From: Mesorhizobium sp.
GTDB taxonomy: Bacteria > Pseudomonadota > Alphaproteobacteria > Rhizobiales > Rhizobiaceae
Direction of reading: 5' to 3'
Length of the DNA stretch: 64,000 bases
NCBI GenBank assembly: GCA_004963905.1
Contig: SUGL01000027.1
Coordinates: 29,769 to 93,768 of the forward strand
Of this stretch, positions 17,616-26,937 are shown piece after piece. Under the pieces are notes generated by a model. That model was not told where the DNA came from and ran no database searches. It worked only from the letters and a program-made list of their open reading frames with translations. The translations under genes were made by a program, and so were the position numbers. How positions within the stretch are numbered: position 1 is the first letter of the stretch; the number at the start of each line of letters is the position of its first letter.

Positions 17616-18464
17616 ATGGATACTCCGAGCAAGCGCGTCGATATGGTTCCCGCCAAGCGGCAGGCGCTCATCCTGGAGCATCTGCGCGTCAACGGCGCGG
17701 CCTCGATCCAGGAGCTTGCCGACACGATCGGCGGCTCGCAGTCGACGGTGCGGCGCGACCTCGAGCATCTGGTCGAAAAAGGCTATCTCGAACGCACGCA
17801 TGGCGGCGCGCATCTGTTGCAGCCGATGCGCGCGACCTTCGAGCGCGAGACGACGGTCAATGCCGAATTGCAGCACGCGGAAAAGGTCGCGATCGGCCGC
17901 GAGGCAGCCGGGCGGCTGAGCGCCCGCGACAGCGTCATCTTCGACAGCTCCTCGACCGTCATGGAGGCGGTCCGCGCCGCCGCCGAGCGGGACCTGCCGC
18001 TGACCGTGGTGACGAACAGCCTGGAGATCGCCGATTTTGCCGTCGACATCAAATCCTGGCGCATCATCCTGCCGGGCGGCACCGTGCGTCCCGGCTACCG
18101 GCATCTGGCCGGGGAGCCCGGCGAAAGCTTCATCAAGACGCTGCATGCCGATCTCTGCATGACCGGCGCGTCGGCGGTCACCGGCGCGCTGCTGACCGAG
18201 ACGTCGCTGGAAGTGGCCTCGCTCAAGCGCGCCATGATCGGCTCCGCCCGCAAGACGATCCTGCTCGTCGACAGCTCGAAGTTCACCGCGCCCGGTTTCT
18301 GCACGCTTTCGGACATTTCCGAGATCAACGAGGTGATCACCGACGAGGGCGTGTCGCAGGACGCGCTATCTTCGCTATACGCCGCCGAGCGAAAGGTGAC
18401 GGTGGTGCGCGTCGGCGGCCTGACAGGGACGCGTCGCCCGGTCGGCAGCCTTCGGCCACTGTAA
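17616..18464 (+). CDS. DeoR family transcriptional regulator
   Basis: 282 residues. An N-terminal DeoR helix-turn-helix (KRQALILEHLRVNGAASIQELADTI, STVRRDLEHL) is followed by the sugar-phosphate isomerase-like DeoRC domain with FDSSSTVMEAV and the usual C-terminal Asp/Ser/Lys patch (LLVDSSKF). These regulators respond to phosphorylated sugars. As the last gene of the kinase operon it probably senses the kinase product and represses both arms of the divergent cluster. Confidence 0.9.
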   Translation: MDTPSKRVDMVPAKRQALILEHLRVNGAASIQELADTIGGSQSTVRRDLEHLVEKGYLERTHGGAHLLQPMRATFERETTVNAELQHAEKVAIGREAAGRLSARDSVIFDSSSTVMEAVRAAAERDLPLTVVTNSLEIADFAVDIKSWRIILPGGTVRPGYRHLAGEPGESFIKTLHADLCMTGASAVTGALLTETSLEVASLKRAMIGSARKTILLVDSSKFTAPGFCTLSDISEINEVITDEGVSQDALSSLYAAERKVTVVRVGGLTGTRRPVGSLRPL

Positions 18465-18468
18465 ACGT

Positions 18469-19572
18469 CTACTCCACCATGAACCGCGAGCTGAAGGGAA
18501 GGCTCGCCGCTCCTACCGCCTTGGGCGAACGCTCGATGTTGCCGGCAATCGCGGTAATGCCGGGCATGGCCTGCTCCAGCTCGCGGCAGATCGCCTTGCA
18601 GACCGCCTGCGGCGCGTAGGAGGACAGGACGACCGAGGTTACGGGAACGAACTGCTTCAGCGCCCCTATCGACAACTTCATCTGCTCCACCAGGTCGCGT
18701 TGCCATGCGGTCTCGGCATCGCCAAACGACGGCCAGTCGGCGCCTCGTTCCCAGAGTTCGGAGGGCGAGCTGCCTGTCTTCCGGATCTCCTCCTCCAGAC
18801 GCAGGATGCCGACGTCGAAGCTCACCGCGGCGGCGGTGTTGTAGATTTGATGATTGAGGACCAGGCGGCTGTGCAGGCGCGCGCCGAGATAGAAGAAAAG
18901 GTAGTCCGAAAGGTGCTTCGCGACGCCGAACATGCTTTCGCCGCCGGCCGCCGCGGTGATGTCGTTCTGGACATAGACAGGGTAGCCGATTTCCCTTTCG
19001 ACCTCCTCCTGCAGGGCGTCGAACCGCTCGCGGGCCGCCTTCGGCGTCAGCTCGAGCTCGGCCTGATCGCCGGGCAAGGCAAGGCCGATGCCGGCGATGC
19101 GCGGGTGAAGGTGCTGCGGCAGATTGGCGATGGCCGTGGCGATGGCGCTCATGAATTGCGGATGGTTGGTGTCCTGCGCGGTCGCCGAGAACGGCAGCAC
19201 CGTGCGCGAGCGGATCGAGCCGACGAAGTCGACGAGCACGACCTCCACCTGCCGATGGCCGACGCTGATGCCGACGGAGTAGGCGCCTTCCGGGTTGAGG
19301 GAGATCGGCACTGTCGGCGGCCCGACACGACCACGCTGGGCCTCGCCTTTGGCGATCAGCCCTTCCTGCTCGAGCGATCGGACGATGACGGACACCGTCT
19401 GCGCCGACAGGCCGGTCCGCTCGCCGATCTCGAGACGGGTGATGCCTTTGCTCTGGAGCAGCAGCGACAGCACGAGACGCTCGTTGTAGCCGCGCACGCT
19501 GACGGCATTGAGGCCGCTGGCGCGGTCCGCGATGCGAAGCGGGTTGGGCGGCGCAAAGCGCATGTCAGGCAT
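18469..19572 (-). CDS. ROK family transcriptional regulator
   Basis: 367 residues starting after GAGAGG. An N-terminal winged helix (about residues 25-85, ERTGLSAQTVSVIVRSLEQEGLI) is joined to a ROK fold with SVGISVGHRQVEVVLVDF and VQNDITAAAGGESMF. The CxCGxxGC zinc motif of typical ROK proteins is missing, so it is a regulator with a degenerate sugar-binding domain rather than a kinase. Convergent with the DeoR gene and just upstream of the SGNH hydrolase gene on the same strand, it may regulate the 19620-26002 region. Confidence 0.86.
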   Translation of the reverse strand: MPDMRFAPPNPLRIADRASGLNAVSVRGYNERLVLSLLLQSKGITRLEIGERTGLSAQTVSVIVRSLEQEGLIAKGEAQRGRVGPPTVPISLNPEGAYSVGISVGHRQVEVVLVDFVGSIRSRTVLPFSATAQDTNHPQFMSAIATAIANLPQHLHPRIAGIGLALPGDQAELELTPKAARERFDALQEEVEREIGYPVYVQNDITAAAGGESMFGVAKHLSDYLFFYLGARLHSRLVLNHQIYNTAAAVSFDVGILRLEEEIRKTGSSPSELWERGADWPSFGDAETAWQRDLVEQMKLSIGALKQFVPVTSVVLSSYAPQAVCKAICRELEQAMPGITAIAGNIERSPKAVGAASLPFSSRFMVE

Positions 19573-19619
19573 GGTGCGTCCTCTCGCAATCGGTCGTGGG
19601 GGACATCCCTATGCCGCGG

Positions 19620-20270
19620 TCACTTCTCATCCGGCCACCCGATTGCCTCGACCTCGCGGGCCAGCGCGCTGCCCAGCAGCGCATGCGCCTGCCTGTTGAT
19701 GTGGAACCCGTCGAGCGGGTCGCAGGTGACGACCGAGCCCGCGTCGAAGAAATGCACTTCGAGCGAATCGGCGATGATCTCGAACTCGAGCGCCAGCTGC
19801 CGCGACTTCTCCGGCGCGCCGGCGAAGATCGACCGCCATTCCTTGATGTCGTCCAGCATCGGCGGTGGAGAGACGATCATGATCTCTGGCACGCTGCCGC
19901 CCGGGCCGGGCTTCAGCTCCTTGATGTCGTAGACAAGGCAGCCCATGGCCATCGCGACTTCCGAGGCCGGCTGGTTGAAGCGCGCCTTGAGGTCGTTGGT
20001 GCCCAGCATGATGATGACCAGATCGAGAACGGCGTGACTCTGCAGGCAGGGTTTGAGGTAGGTGCGCCCGTTCTTGTGGGCACCCTCGATCGGATCGTCG
20101 CGCACGGTCGTGCGGCCGCTCAGGCCCTCCTCGATGACATGCCAGCCGGCTCCCAATTCCTTTGCCATGACGCCGGGCCAACGTTCCGAAAGACCATAAC
20201 GGTCCAGCGGCGTGCCGCCGGGTACCTGCCCATGCGTGTTGGAGTCGCCGTAGCACAAGACCGATCGCAT
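19620..20270 (-). CDS. SGNH/GDSL hydrolase (arylesterase-like)
   Basis: 216 residues. Block I GDSNTHG carries the nucleophile (Ser10), block III is GTND, and the C-terminal DPLDGFHIN gives the Asp-His pair. It resembles the second SGNH protein at 25322 across its length (VIEEGLSGRTT, DLVIIMLGTND) but lacks the tryptophans after the nucleophile. No signal peptide, so cytoplasmic. Divergent from the RbsBAC-like operon, so it may deacylate the transported compound. Confidence 0.87.
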   Translation of the reverse strand: MRSVLCYGDSNTHGQVPGGTPLDRYGLSERWPGVMAKELGAGWHVIEEGLSGRTTVRDDPIEGAHKNGRTYLKPCLQSHAVLDLVIIMLGTNDLKARFNQPASEVAMAMGCLVYDIKELKPGPGGSVPEIMIVSPPPMLDDIKEWRSIFAGAPEKSRQLALEFEIIADSLEVHFFDAGSVVTCDPLDGFHINRQAHALLGSALAREVEAIGWPDEK

Positions 20271-20667
20271 GCTCCTCCTCCGATGCAGCCAAGGTTCTGA
20301 TTTGCAGAGGTTAATCGGACGAGAGTCCGTCGTCCGTCATTCAGCGACCCTGCCATTTGGCGGAAAGGTAGCGCAAGCCGCAAAGATAATCCATCACTCT
20401 GAATAATTATTGACAGCCGTTCGGATCGATGGTTGAAGTGAGCCTGGGAGGAATGCCCCGAACCTTTTGCGCCGACGGGCCGCCATGACGCATGGCGGCA
20501 ACGCTGGAGCCATGTCTCCAGCGCGCCCTGGCGCGCAGGTTGCGCAATGAACTGCAGCAGTGCCGGAGTCTCCGGCAGATGCGGCGTTCGGCCATGGCCG
20601 GACGCCGCAGGGGAAGTCGTGACCCTGACATCCAGGGTCGGTGGAGCTTGAGAAGGAGGATGGCTCA
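20271..20667. other. Divergent intergenic region with structured leader
   Basis: About 400 bases between the SGNH gene (minus) and the binding-protein gene (plus). It holds an AT-rich palindrome AATAATTATT (20402-20411) next to a TTGACA box (20410-20415), then a run of hairpins (20479-20639), then the ribosome-binding site GAAGGAGG at 20652-20659. No coding frame is credible. Confidence 0.6.
20479..20639 (+). other. Tandem hairpin array in the leader of the RbsB-like gene
   Basis: Consecutive inverted repeats in 160 bases: A, GCCGCCATG/CATGGCGGC (20479-20499); B, CGCTGGAG/CTCCAGCG (20502-20523); C, GCGCGC/GCGCGC (20521-20536, shares 3 bases with B); D, TGCCGG/CCGGCA (20561-20577); E, a 13-bp arm pair with one G-U (20581-20608); F, GACCCTG/CAGGGTC (20621-20639). 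The last hairpin ends 12 bases before the Shine-Dalgarno. The stems differ in sequence, so this is not a simple repeat array. Confidence 0.7.
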
Positions 20668-21741
20668 GTGAGACGGATTATCCAATCAATCGCAGCGGCG
20701 GTGATCGCGACAACGATGTTGTGCGCTCCCTCGTTTGCCGACGACGTGTCCCTGCTGGATGGGGTTGCCGCCCGCGCGGGCGACAACCCGACGGTCGAGG
20801 CCGGCAAGTTCAAGAAGGATGCGCCCTGGGTCATCGGCATGAGCCATTTCGGCGTCAACGCGAACACCTGGACGGTGCAGGTCGCGCACGAAGCCGAGGC
20901 TGCCGCCGCCAAGGACAAGCGCATCGCCAAGTTCATCCTGCTCGATGCCGGCTTCGACCAGAAGAAGCAGGTCGCCGACATCGAGGACCTGATCGCGCAG
21001 AAGGTCGACGCCATCATCGTCCAGCCGGTCACGTCCACTTCGGCGGACGCCAGCATCGCCAAGGCCGTCGCGGCGGGCATCCCTGTCATCGTGCACACCG
21101 GCCGCATCGAATCCGACGCCTTCACGACCGAGATCCAAGGCGGCGCCGAGCATTTCGGCAAGGTGATGGGCGATTTCCTGGTCAAGGACCTCGGCGGCAA
21201 GGGCAACATCTGGGTGCTGCGCGGGCTCGCCGGCCATCCGGAGGACACCAACCGCTACAACGGCTTGCTGCAGGCGCTGAAGGGAACCGACGTCAAGATC
21301 ATCGCCGAGGAGCATGGCGACTGGCAGTACGACAAGGCCAAGAAGCTTTGCGAGACACTCTACCTGAACAACCCCGAGGTGGACGGCATCTGGTCCTCCG
21401 GCGCCGACATGACGCGCGCCTGCGTCGACGTCTTCAAGCAGTTCGGCGCCAAGATCCCGCCGATCACCGGCGAGGGCAACAACGGCTTCTTCGGCCAATG
21501 GATCGCCGACGGCTTCAAGTCGATCTCGGCGGAATACAGCCCGGCCCAGGGCGCGGCCGGCATCCGCGCCGCCGTGGCCCTGCTCGAAGGCAAGGAGCTG
21601 AAGAAGCACTACGACTACAACCCACCCGGCTGGGATCTCGAGAAGGTCAAGAAATACTATCGCGACGATCTCTCGGCCAATGTCTGGTGGCCGTCGGAGC
21701 TGCCGGAAGACAAGCTCAAGGAGTTCTACGCCAAGAAGTAA
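20668..21741 (+). CDS. ABC sugar transporter substrate-binding protein (RbsB-like)
   Basis: 357 residues from the GTG at 20668, chosen for GAAGGAGG eight bases upstream and for the Sec signal peptide that starts there (cleavage near SFADD). The mature protein is a periplasmic-binding/LacI-fold protein: GMSHFGVNANTWTVQ, QPVTSTSADASIAKAVAAGIPVIVHTG, DGIWSSGADMTRA. First gene of a CUT2 importer with the ATPase and two permeases. The ligand is unknown. Confidence 0.9.
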   Translation: MRRIIQSIAAAVIATTMLCAPSFADDVSLLDGVAARAGDNPTVEAGKFKKDAPWVIGMSHFGVNANTWTVQVAHEAEAAAAKDKRIAKFILLDAGFDQKKQVADIEDLIAQKVDAIIVQPVTSTSADASIAKAVAAGIPVIVHTGRIESDAFTTEIQGGAEHFGKVMGDFLVKDLGGKGNIWVLRGLAGHPEDTNRYNGLLQALKGTDVKIIAEEHGDWQYDKAKKLCETLYLNNPEVDGIWSSGADMTRACVDVFKQFGAKIPPITGEGNNGFFGQWIADGFKSISAEYSPAQGAAGIRAAVALLEGKELKKHYDYNPPGWDLEKVKKYYRDDLSANVWWPSELPEDKLKEFYAKK

Positions 21742-21821
21742 AGGGTGGCGCCATCGCGGCGCGGGCGGCGGCGACGCCGCCCGCGCCGCGGAAATCTCCT
21801 GAATGCATCGGTGCTTGCTTC

Positions 21822-23335
<1,514 letters not shown>

Positions 23336-23339
<4 letters not shown>

Positions 23340-24298
23340 CAGCCATAAGCAGACGCCTGACGGGCGCAAGGGGATCGCGCCAGGGCATGTGGATGCTGCC
23401 CTTGCTGATCGCGCTGGCGATCGCGCTCTGGCTGAGCCTCGAGACCGCGCAGTTCCTCAACGGGGAGAACCTGCTCAATCTGGTGCCGCAGGCGATGCCG
23501 CTCGTCATTACCGCGGTCGGCCAGATGTTCGTCATCCTGCTCGGCGGGCTCGATCTTTCGGTCGGCTCGATGATCAGCTTCACAACGGCAGTGCTTGCGC
23601 TTGGCGGACCCGCCTGGCTGCTGATCCCGGCCGTGTTCGTGCTGGCTGCGCTGGTCGGCTTCACCAACGGCTTCATCATCACGCGCTTCAACGTGCATCC
23701 GATCATCGCGACCCTGTCGATGCAGTACATTTTGCTCGGCATCACGCGGGTGCTGCGGCCAGTGTCCGGCGGCACGGTGCCGGATATCGTCATCAGCGCC
23801 GTCGCCGGCTCGTTCCTCGGAGTGCCGATGCCGGTATTCTGGGGGATTTTCACCCTCGCGTTTGCCTGGAAGCTCGTCTACGGCTCGCGCTTCGGGCTGC
23901 ACCTTTTCGCGATCGGCGGCGGCGTGTCGTCCGGCGTGGAGGATGCGGCGCATAATTTCGGCATTGCCGACAGGCGCAACGTCATCCTCGCTTATGTGAT
24001 CTGCGCATGTTTCGCGGCCCTTGCCGGCCTCTTCCTCGCCGGGCGCATCGTCTCGGGCGACCCGAATGTCGGGCTGCTTTTCGAGCTCGACGCGATCACG
24101 GCCGTTGCTATCGGCGGCACCCAGCTTTCCGGCGGCATCGGCAGCCTGCACGGCACGGTCATCGGCGCGCTCGTCATGGCGCTGCTCGCCAACGGCATGA
24201 ACCTGACGAATGTGTCGCCCTTCATCCAGACCACCATAAAGGGCGCGATCCTGCTTCTGGTGGTCGCCCTGCAATCGCGCAAGAAAATGGGGTTGTAA
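23336..24298 (+). CDS. ABC sugar transporter permease (RbsC-like) 1
   Basis: 320 residues from the ATG at 23336, overlapping the ATPase stop (ATGA) after GGCAGGAGAG. About eight membrane helices and the RbsC signatures ILLGGLDLSVGSM and AIGGTQLSGGIGSLHGTVIGALVM. It forms the channel with the next gene. Use of two different permeases rather than a homodimer is common in rhizobial CUT2 systems. Confidence 0.92.
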
Positions 24299-25252
24299 GT
24301 GGCTGCCGCTCTCGCCAACCCCGTCATGCGCCGGCTGCTTCGCATCCCGCCGGCCTACTACGTCTTTGCCGTGCTGCTTTTGGTTTTGTGGATCGCGCGG
24401 CCGAACATGCTCAACCTCAATGTCATGGGCATATTCGTGCGCCAGATCGTGCCCCTCGGCATATTGGTGCTCGGCCAGCTGCTGGTGATGCGGGTGAGAA
24501 GCATCGACCTGTCGGGCGGCGGCGTCATCCTGCTCATCAACTACACCATCTCGTCCGGCGTCTTTCCGGGCGCCTCCATGATTTTCTTCATTGTCCTGGC
24601 GTTGGCCATCGGCCTCGCCGTCGGATTCTTCAACGGCCTGATGGTCGGGGTCAGGCGGGTCTCGGCCGTCATCGTCACGCTTGCGATCGGCATCGTTCTC
24701 GTCGGGATCGTGCAGTATCTGTCCAGCGGCAAGCCGCCCGGCGATGTGCCCGGCATGTTCGGCGACATCTACAACACCAAGCTCGGCCAGGTGCCGACGC
24801 CCGTGATCTTCTGGGTGGCGGTTTCGGCCGCGCTGTCGCTGTTCCTGTCACGCACGGTCTTCGGCCGCTATGTGACCTCGGTCGGCGAGAACGTGCAGGC
24901 GGCGCATTTCTCCGGCGTTCCGGTGGCTCGCACCGTGGTGCTTGCGCATACGCTCGCCGGCCTGTTCGCGGGGGTGGCGGCGCTGGTCCAGACGGCGTCG
25001 ATCGCGGTCGGCAGCGTCAGGGTCGGCCTCGACCTGCCGATCCTGGCGGTCGCCGCAACCATCCTTGGCGGCGTCGTCTTCGGCCGCGGGGAAGGTGGCG
25101 TCTGGGGTCCCTTCTTCGGCGTGCTGTCGTTCGCGCTGCTGTTCGTCGTGATGACTACCTTCGGCGTCGATGAGCCCGGCAAGCTGATCGCGCAGGGCCT
25201 CATCATCCTGCTTGCGGCCATCCTTTACGGGATCAGGAGCAGGTCGACGTGA
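24299..25252 (+). CDS. ABC sugar transporter permease (RbsC-like) 2
   Basis: 317 residues, starting at a GTG that directly abuts the stop of permease 1 (an in-frame ATG near 24326 is also possible). RbsC-like, with VMRVRSIDLSGGGVILL in the position of the GGLDLSVG loop and AATILGGVVFGRGEGGVWGPFFGVL near the C-terminus. Second membrane subunit of the importer. Confidence 0.9.
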   Translation: MAAALANPVMRRLLRIPPAYYVFAVLLLVLWIARPNMLNLNVMGIFVRQIVPLGILVLGQLLVMRVRSIDLSGGGVILLINYTISSGVFPGASMIFFIVLALAIGLAVGFFNGLMVGVRRVSAVIVTLAIGIVLVGIVQYLSSGKPPGDVPGMFGDIYNTKLGQVPTPVIFWVAVSAALSLFLSRTVFGRYVTSVGENVQAAHFSGVPVARTVVLAHTLAGLFAGVAALVQTASIAVGSVRVGLDLPILAVAATILGGVVFGRGEGGVWGPFFGVLSFALLFVVMTTFGVDEPGKLIAQGLIILLAAILYGIRSRST

Positions 25253-25321
25253 CGGCATTTTTGAGGGGACGAGGCCGGAACGGCCAATGATCAATCGCAT
25301 ACGGGAAAATGGATTGGAGAC

Positions 25322-26002
25322 ATGACCAAGAGATCGATTTTGTGCTTTGGAGATTCGCTGACCTGGGGATGGATCCCGGTCATGGAGGGATCGCCGACAC
25401 ATCGCTACGCCTATCAGGACCGCTGGACGGGTGCGATGGCTTCGCATCTTGGCGACGGATACCATGTGATCGAGGAAGGCTTGAGCGCCCGCACCACCAG
25501 CCTCGACGATCCCAACGATCCGCGCCTCAACGGCAGCGCCTATCTGCCCTCGGCCATCGCCAGCCACCTGCCGCTCGATCTCGTCATCGTCATGCTCGGT
25601 ACCAACGACACCAAGTCGTTCTTCCGCCGCACACCCTATGAGATCGCCAACGGCATGGCCAAGCTCGTCGGCCAGATCCTCACCAGCGCCGGCGGCGTCG
25701 GCACGCCTTATCCGGCGCCGCAAGCGCTGGTGGTCGCGCCGCCGCCGCTGACCCCGATGCCTCATCCCTTCTTCCAGGGCATGTTCGCTGGCGGCCACGA
25801 GAAGACCGCCGCGCTCGCGGCCGAGTATCGCGCCATGGCCGATTTCATGAAGGTCGATTTCCTCGACGCCGGGGATTTCATCACCACCGACGGCTGCGAC
25901 GGCATCCACTTCACTGCTGAGAACAACCACGACCTCGGCAAGGCGATAGCCGCCAAGGTCCAGGAGATATTCGCGCGCCGGTCCGATCGCAAGGTTGCTT
26001 GA
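25322..26002 (+). CDS. SGNH hydrolase/acyltransferase, MsAcT-like
   Basis: 226 residues, no signal peptide. GDSLTWGW (nucleophile Ser12, Trp17), GLSARTT, LGTNDTK, PPPLTPMPHPFF and DGIHFT (Asp193, His196) follow almost word for word the Mycobacterium smegmatis octameric aryl esterase/acyltransferase MsAcT, including the tryptophan linked to transferase and perhydrolase activity. GGAG lies just before the ATG. Last gene of the CUT2 operon, 70 bases after the second permease, so its natural substrate may be an acylated form of the imported sugar. Confidence 0.92.
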   Translation: MTKRSILCFGDSLTWGWIPVMEGSPTHRYAYQDRWTGAMASHLGDGYHVIEEGLSARTTSLDDPNDPRLNGSAYLPSAIASHLPLDLVIVMLGTNDTKSFFRRTPYEIANGMAKLVGQILTSAGGVGTPYPAPQALVVAPPPLTPMPHPFFQGMFAGGHEKTAALAAEYRAMADFMKVDFLDAGDFITTDGCDGIHFTAENNHDLGKAIAAKVQEIFARRSDRKVA

Positions 26003-26053
26003 GGGCGGAGTGTTTTTGCCGCGTATCGGCCCCTCCAGACCGATGCGCCGATT

Positions 26054-26089
26054 GCGGGACCGGCGCGGCACCGCCGGCCCGCATTTTTT
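26054..26089 (+). terminator. Intrinsic terminator of the CUT2/MsAcT-like operon
   Basis: An 11-bp GC-rich stem with a single bulged A (GCGGG-A-CCGGCG paired with CGCCGG-CCCGC), a 6-nt loop, then ATTTTTT. It lies 52 bases after the stop of the MsAcT-like gene and fits a Rho-independent terminator on the plus strand. Confidence 0.85.
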
Positions 26090-26452
26090 CAACAGCCTGT
26101 TGATCGGAGACAGGTCGGGTCCGCGCCGACGGCGGACCGCAGTCCTGGCTGAAGGCGAACGAAGGAAGCGAGGACGAAATCCTTCCGTCGGCATGGAAGC
26201 GCGCCGACGTCTCGGACTGCCGATACCGTCGGATGACGGTTCCTTCGGAACGTTGACGGGCCCCTAACTCGTTTGGATTAGCTGTCGCTAAATTATTGCA
26301 TTGACGAACGTGTCCAATCGAAGCGCGATGCCAGCCATGCCGTATGCTCCCTTGGCACGCGGCAGAGGCCCTGGTGGACCCACCCAACAGTACAGCACCG
26401 GGTCGGGCTGGCTCGCGTCTTGTGGAAGCAGGCGCGAGCCAGTTTGGCAACA

Positions 26453-26536
26453 AAAAAGCCCACCAGCAAAGCTGGGGGCAGCTTTTGGGGTAAATAGTTG
26501 GCCAGCCTGCGCAAAGGGGAGGAGCGCAGGCTGGCG
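26453..26536 (-). ncRNA. Candidate small RNA with anti-Shine-Dalgarno loop
   Basis: On the minus strand a perfect 12-bp hairpin (GCCAGCCTGCGC/GCGCAGGCTGGC, plus 26502-26536) presents the loop TCCTCCCCTTT, complementary to ribosome-binding sites. A short unpaired linker is followed by a second hairpin (GCCCCCAGC/GCTGGTGGGC with one bulge, plus 26459-26480) and six U residues, a textbook intrinsic terminator. A TATTCT -10-like box (plus 26542-26547) would start the RNA at the first stem; GGGAAC lies 17 bases upstream of it. The layout matches alphaproteobacterial sRNAs that carry CCUCC loops. The family is not identified. Confidence 0.65.
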
Positions 26537-26730
26537 CTAGAGAATACCTTGACGAGGAAGAATGTTCCCTACCTCTTTCGAGTGAGCCCTCGCCTCATCC
26601 AAATGGCCGTGAACAAAAAACATTAGCGGTCACTCATGGCGGAACGTGGCGCGAACGAAAGAGAACCTTGCGGGCGACGTGCCCACGGCGCGGCACGCTG
26701 GCGAAACGGCATCCAACCCATTTGAAAGAT

Positions 26731-26807
26731 TGGTGATCCCGACAGGAATCGAACCTGTGACCTACAGATTAGGAATCTGCCGCTCTATCCTACTGAGCTA
26801 CGGGACC
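26731..26807 (-). tRNA. tRNA-Arg(CCT)
   Basis: All cloverleaf parts can be paired: acceptor GGTCCCG/CGGGATC, D-arm GCTC...GAGC, anticodon stem GCAGA/TCTGT with loop TTCCTAA (anticodon CCT, reads AGG), and T-arm ACAGG-TTCGATT-CCTGT. The 3' CCA is encoded (plus 26731-26733). 77 bases including CCA. tRNA-Arg(CCT) is a frequent integration site, but no integrase or att duplication is seen here. Confidence 0.97.
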
Positions 26808-26937
26808 ACGCGGCCAGACACATAGCCGCTTCGGGCCGGTTCGCCAAGAGGTGATGCTGTCCGGTCGCGCGGCGCCTTGCCAAGCGACGTCAGCCAGGCG
26901 GGGCGGCGAGGCGAACGCTCGCTGCCGCAAAAGGCGG

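Larger units (their letters stand above)
26003..26730. other. Long intergenic region: terminator, candidate sRNA, extra stem-loop
   Basis: No credible protein gene in about 730 bases. It holds the operon terminator (26054-26089), a perfect 10-bp inverted repeat CTGGCTCGCG/CGCGAGCCAG at 26409-26443, and a minus-strand small RNA candidate (26453-26536). The segment 26090-26290 has only imperfect repeats. The 190 bases before the tRNA show nothing recognisable. Confidence 0.6.

Noticed and set aside
20410-20438. Sigma-70 promoter starting with TTGACA upstream of the RbsB-like gene
   Set aside because: No acceptable -10 box at 16-18 bases; mentioned only as part of the intergenic region.
26409-26443. 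Terminator from the inverted repeat CTGGCTCGCG/CGCGAGCCAG
   Set aside because: The loop is 15 bases and no U-tract follows on either strand, so it is noted only as a stem-loop.
25995-26540. Two plus-strand open frames after the MsAcT-like gene
   Set aside because: They run through the operon terminator and the sRNA candidate and have low-complexity translations.
26731-26807. tRNA-Arg as the edge of an integrated island covering the catabolic region
   Set aside because: No integrase, transposase or direct repeat of the tRNA 3' end was seen; the recombinase at 33541 is core XerD.
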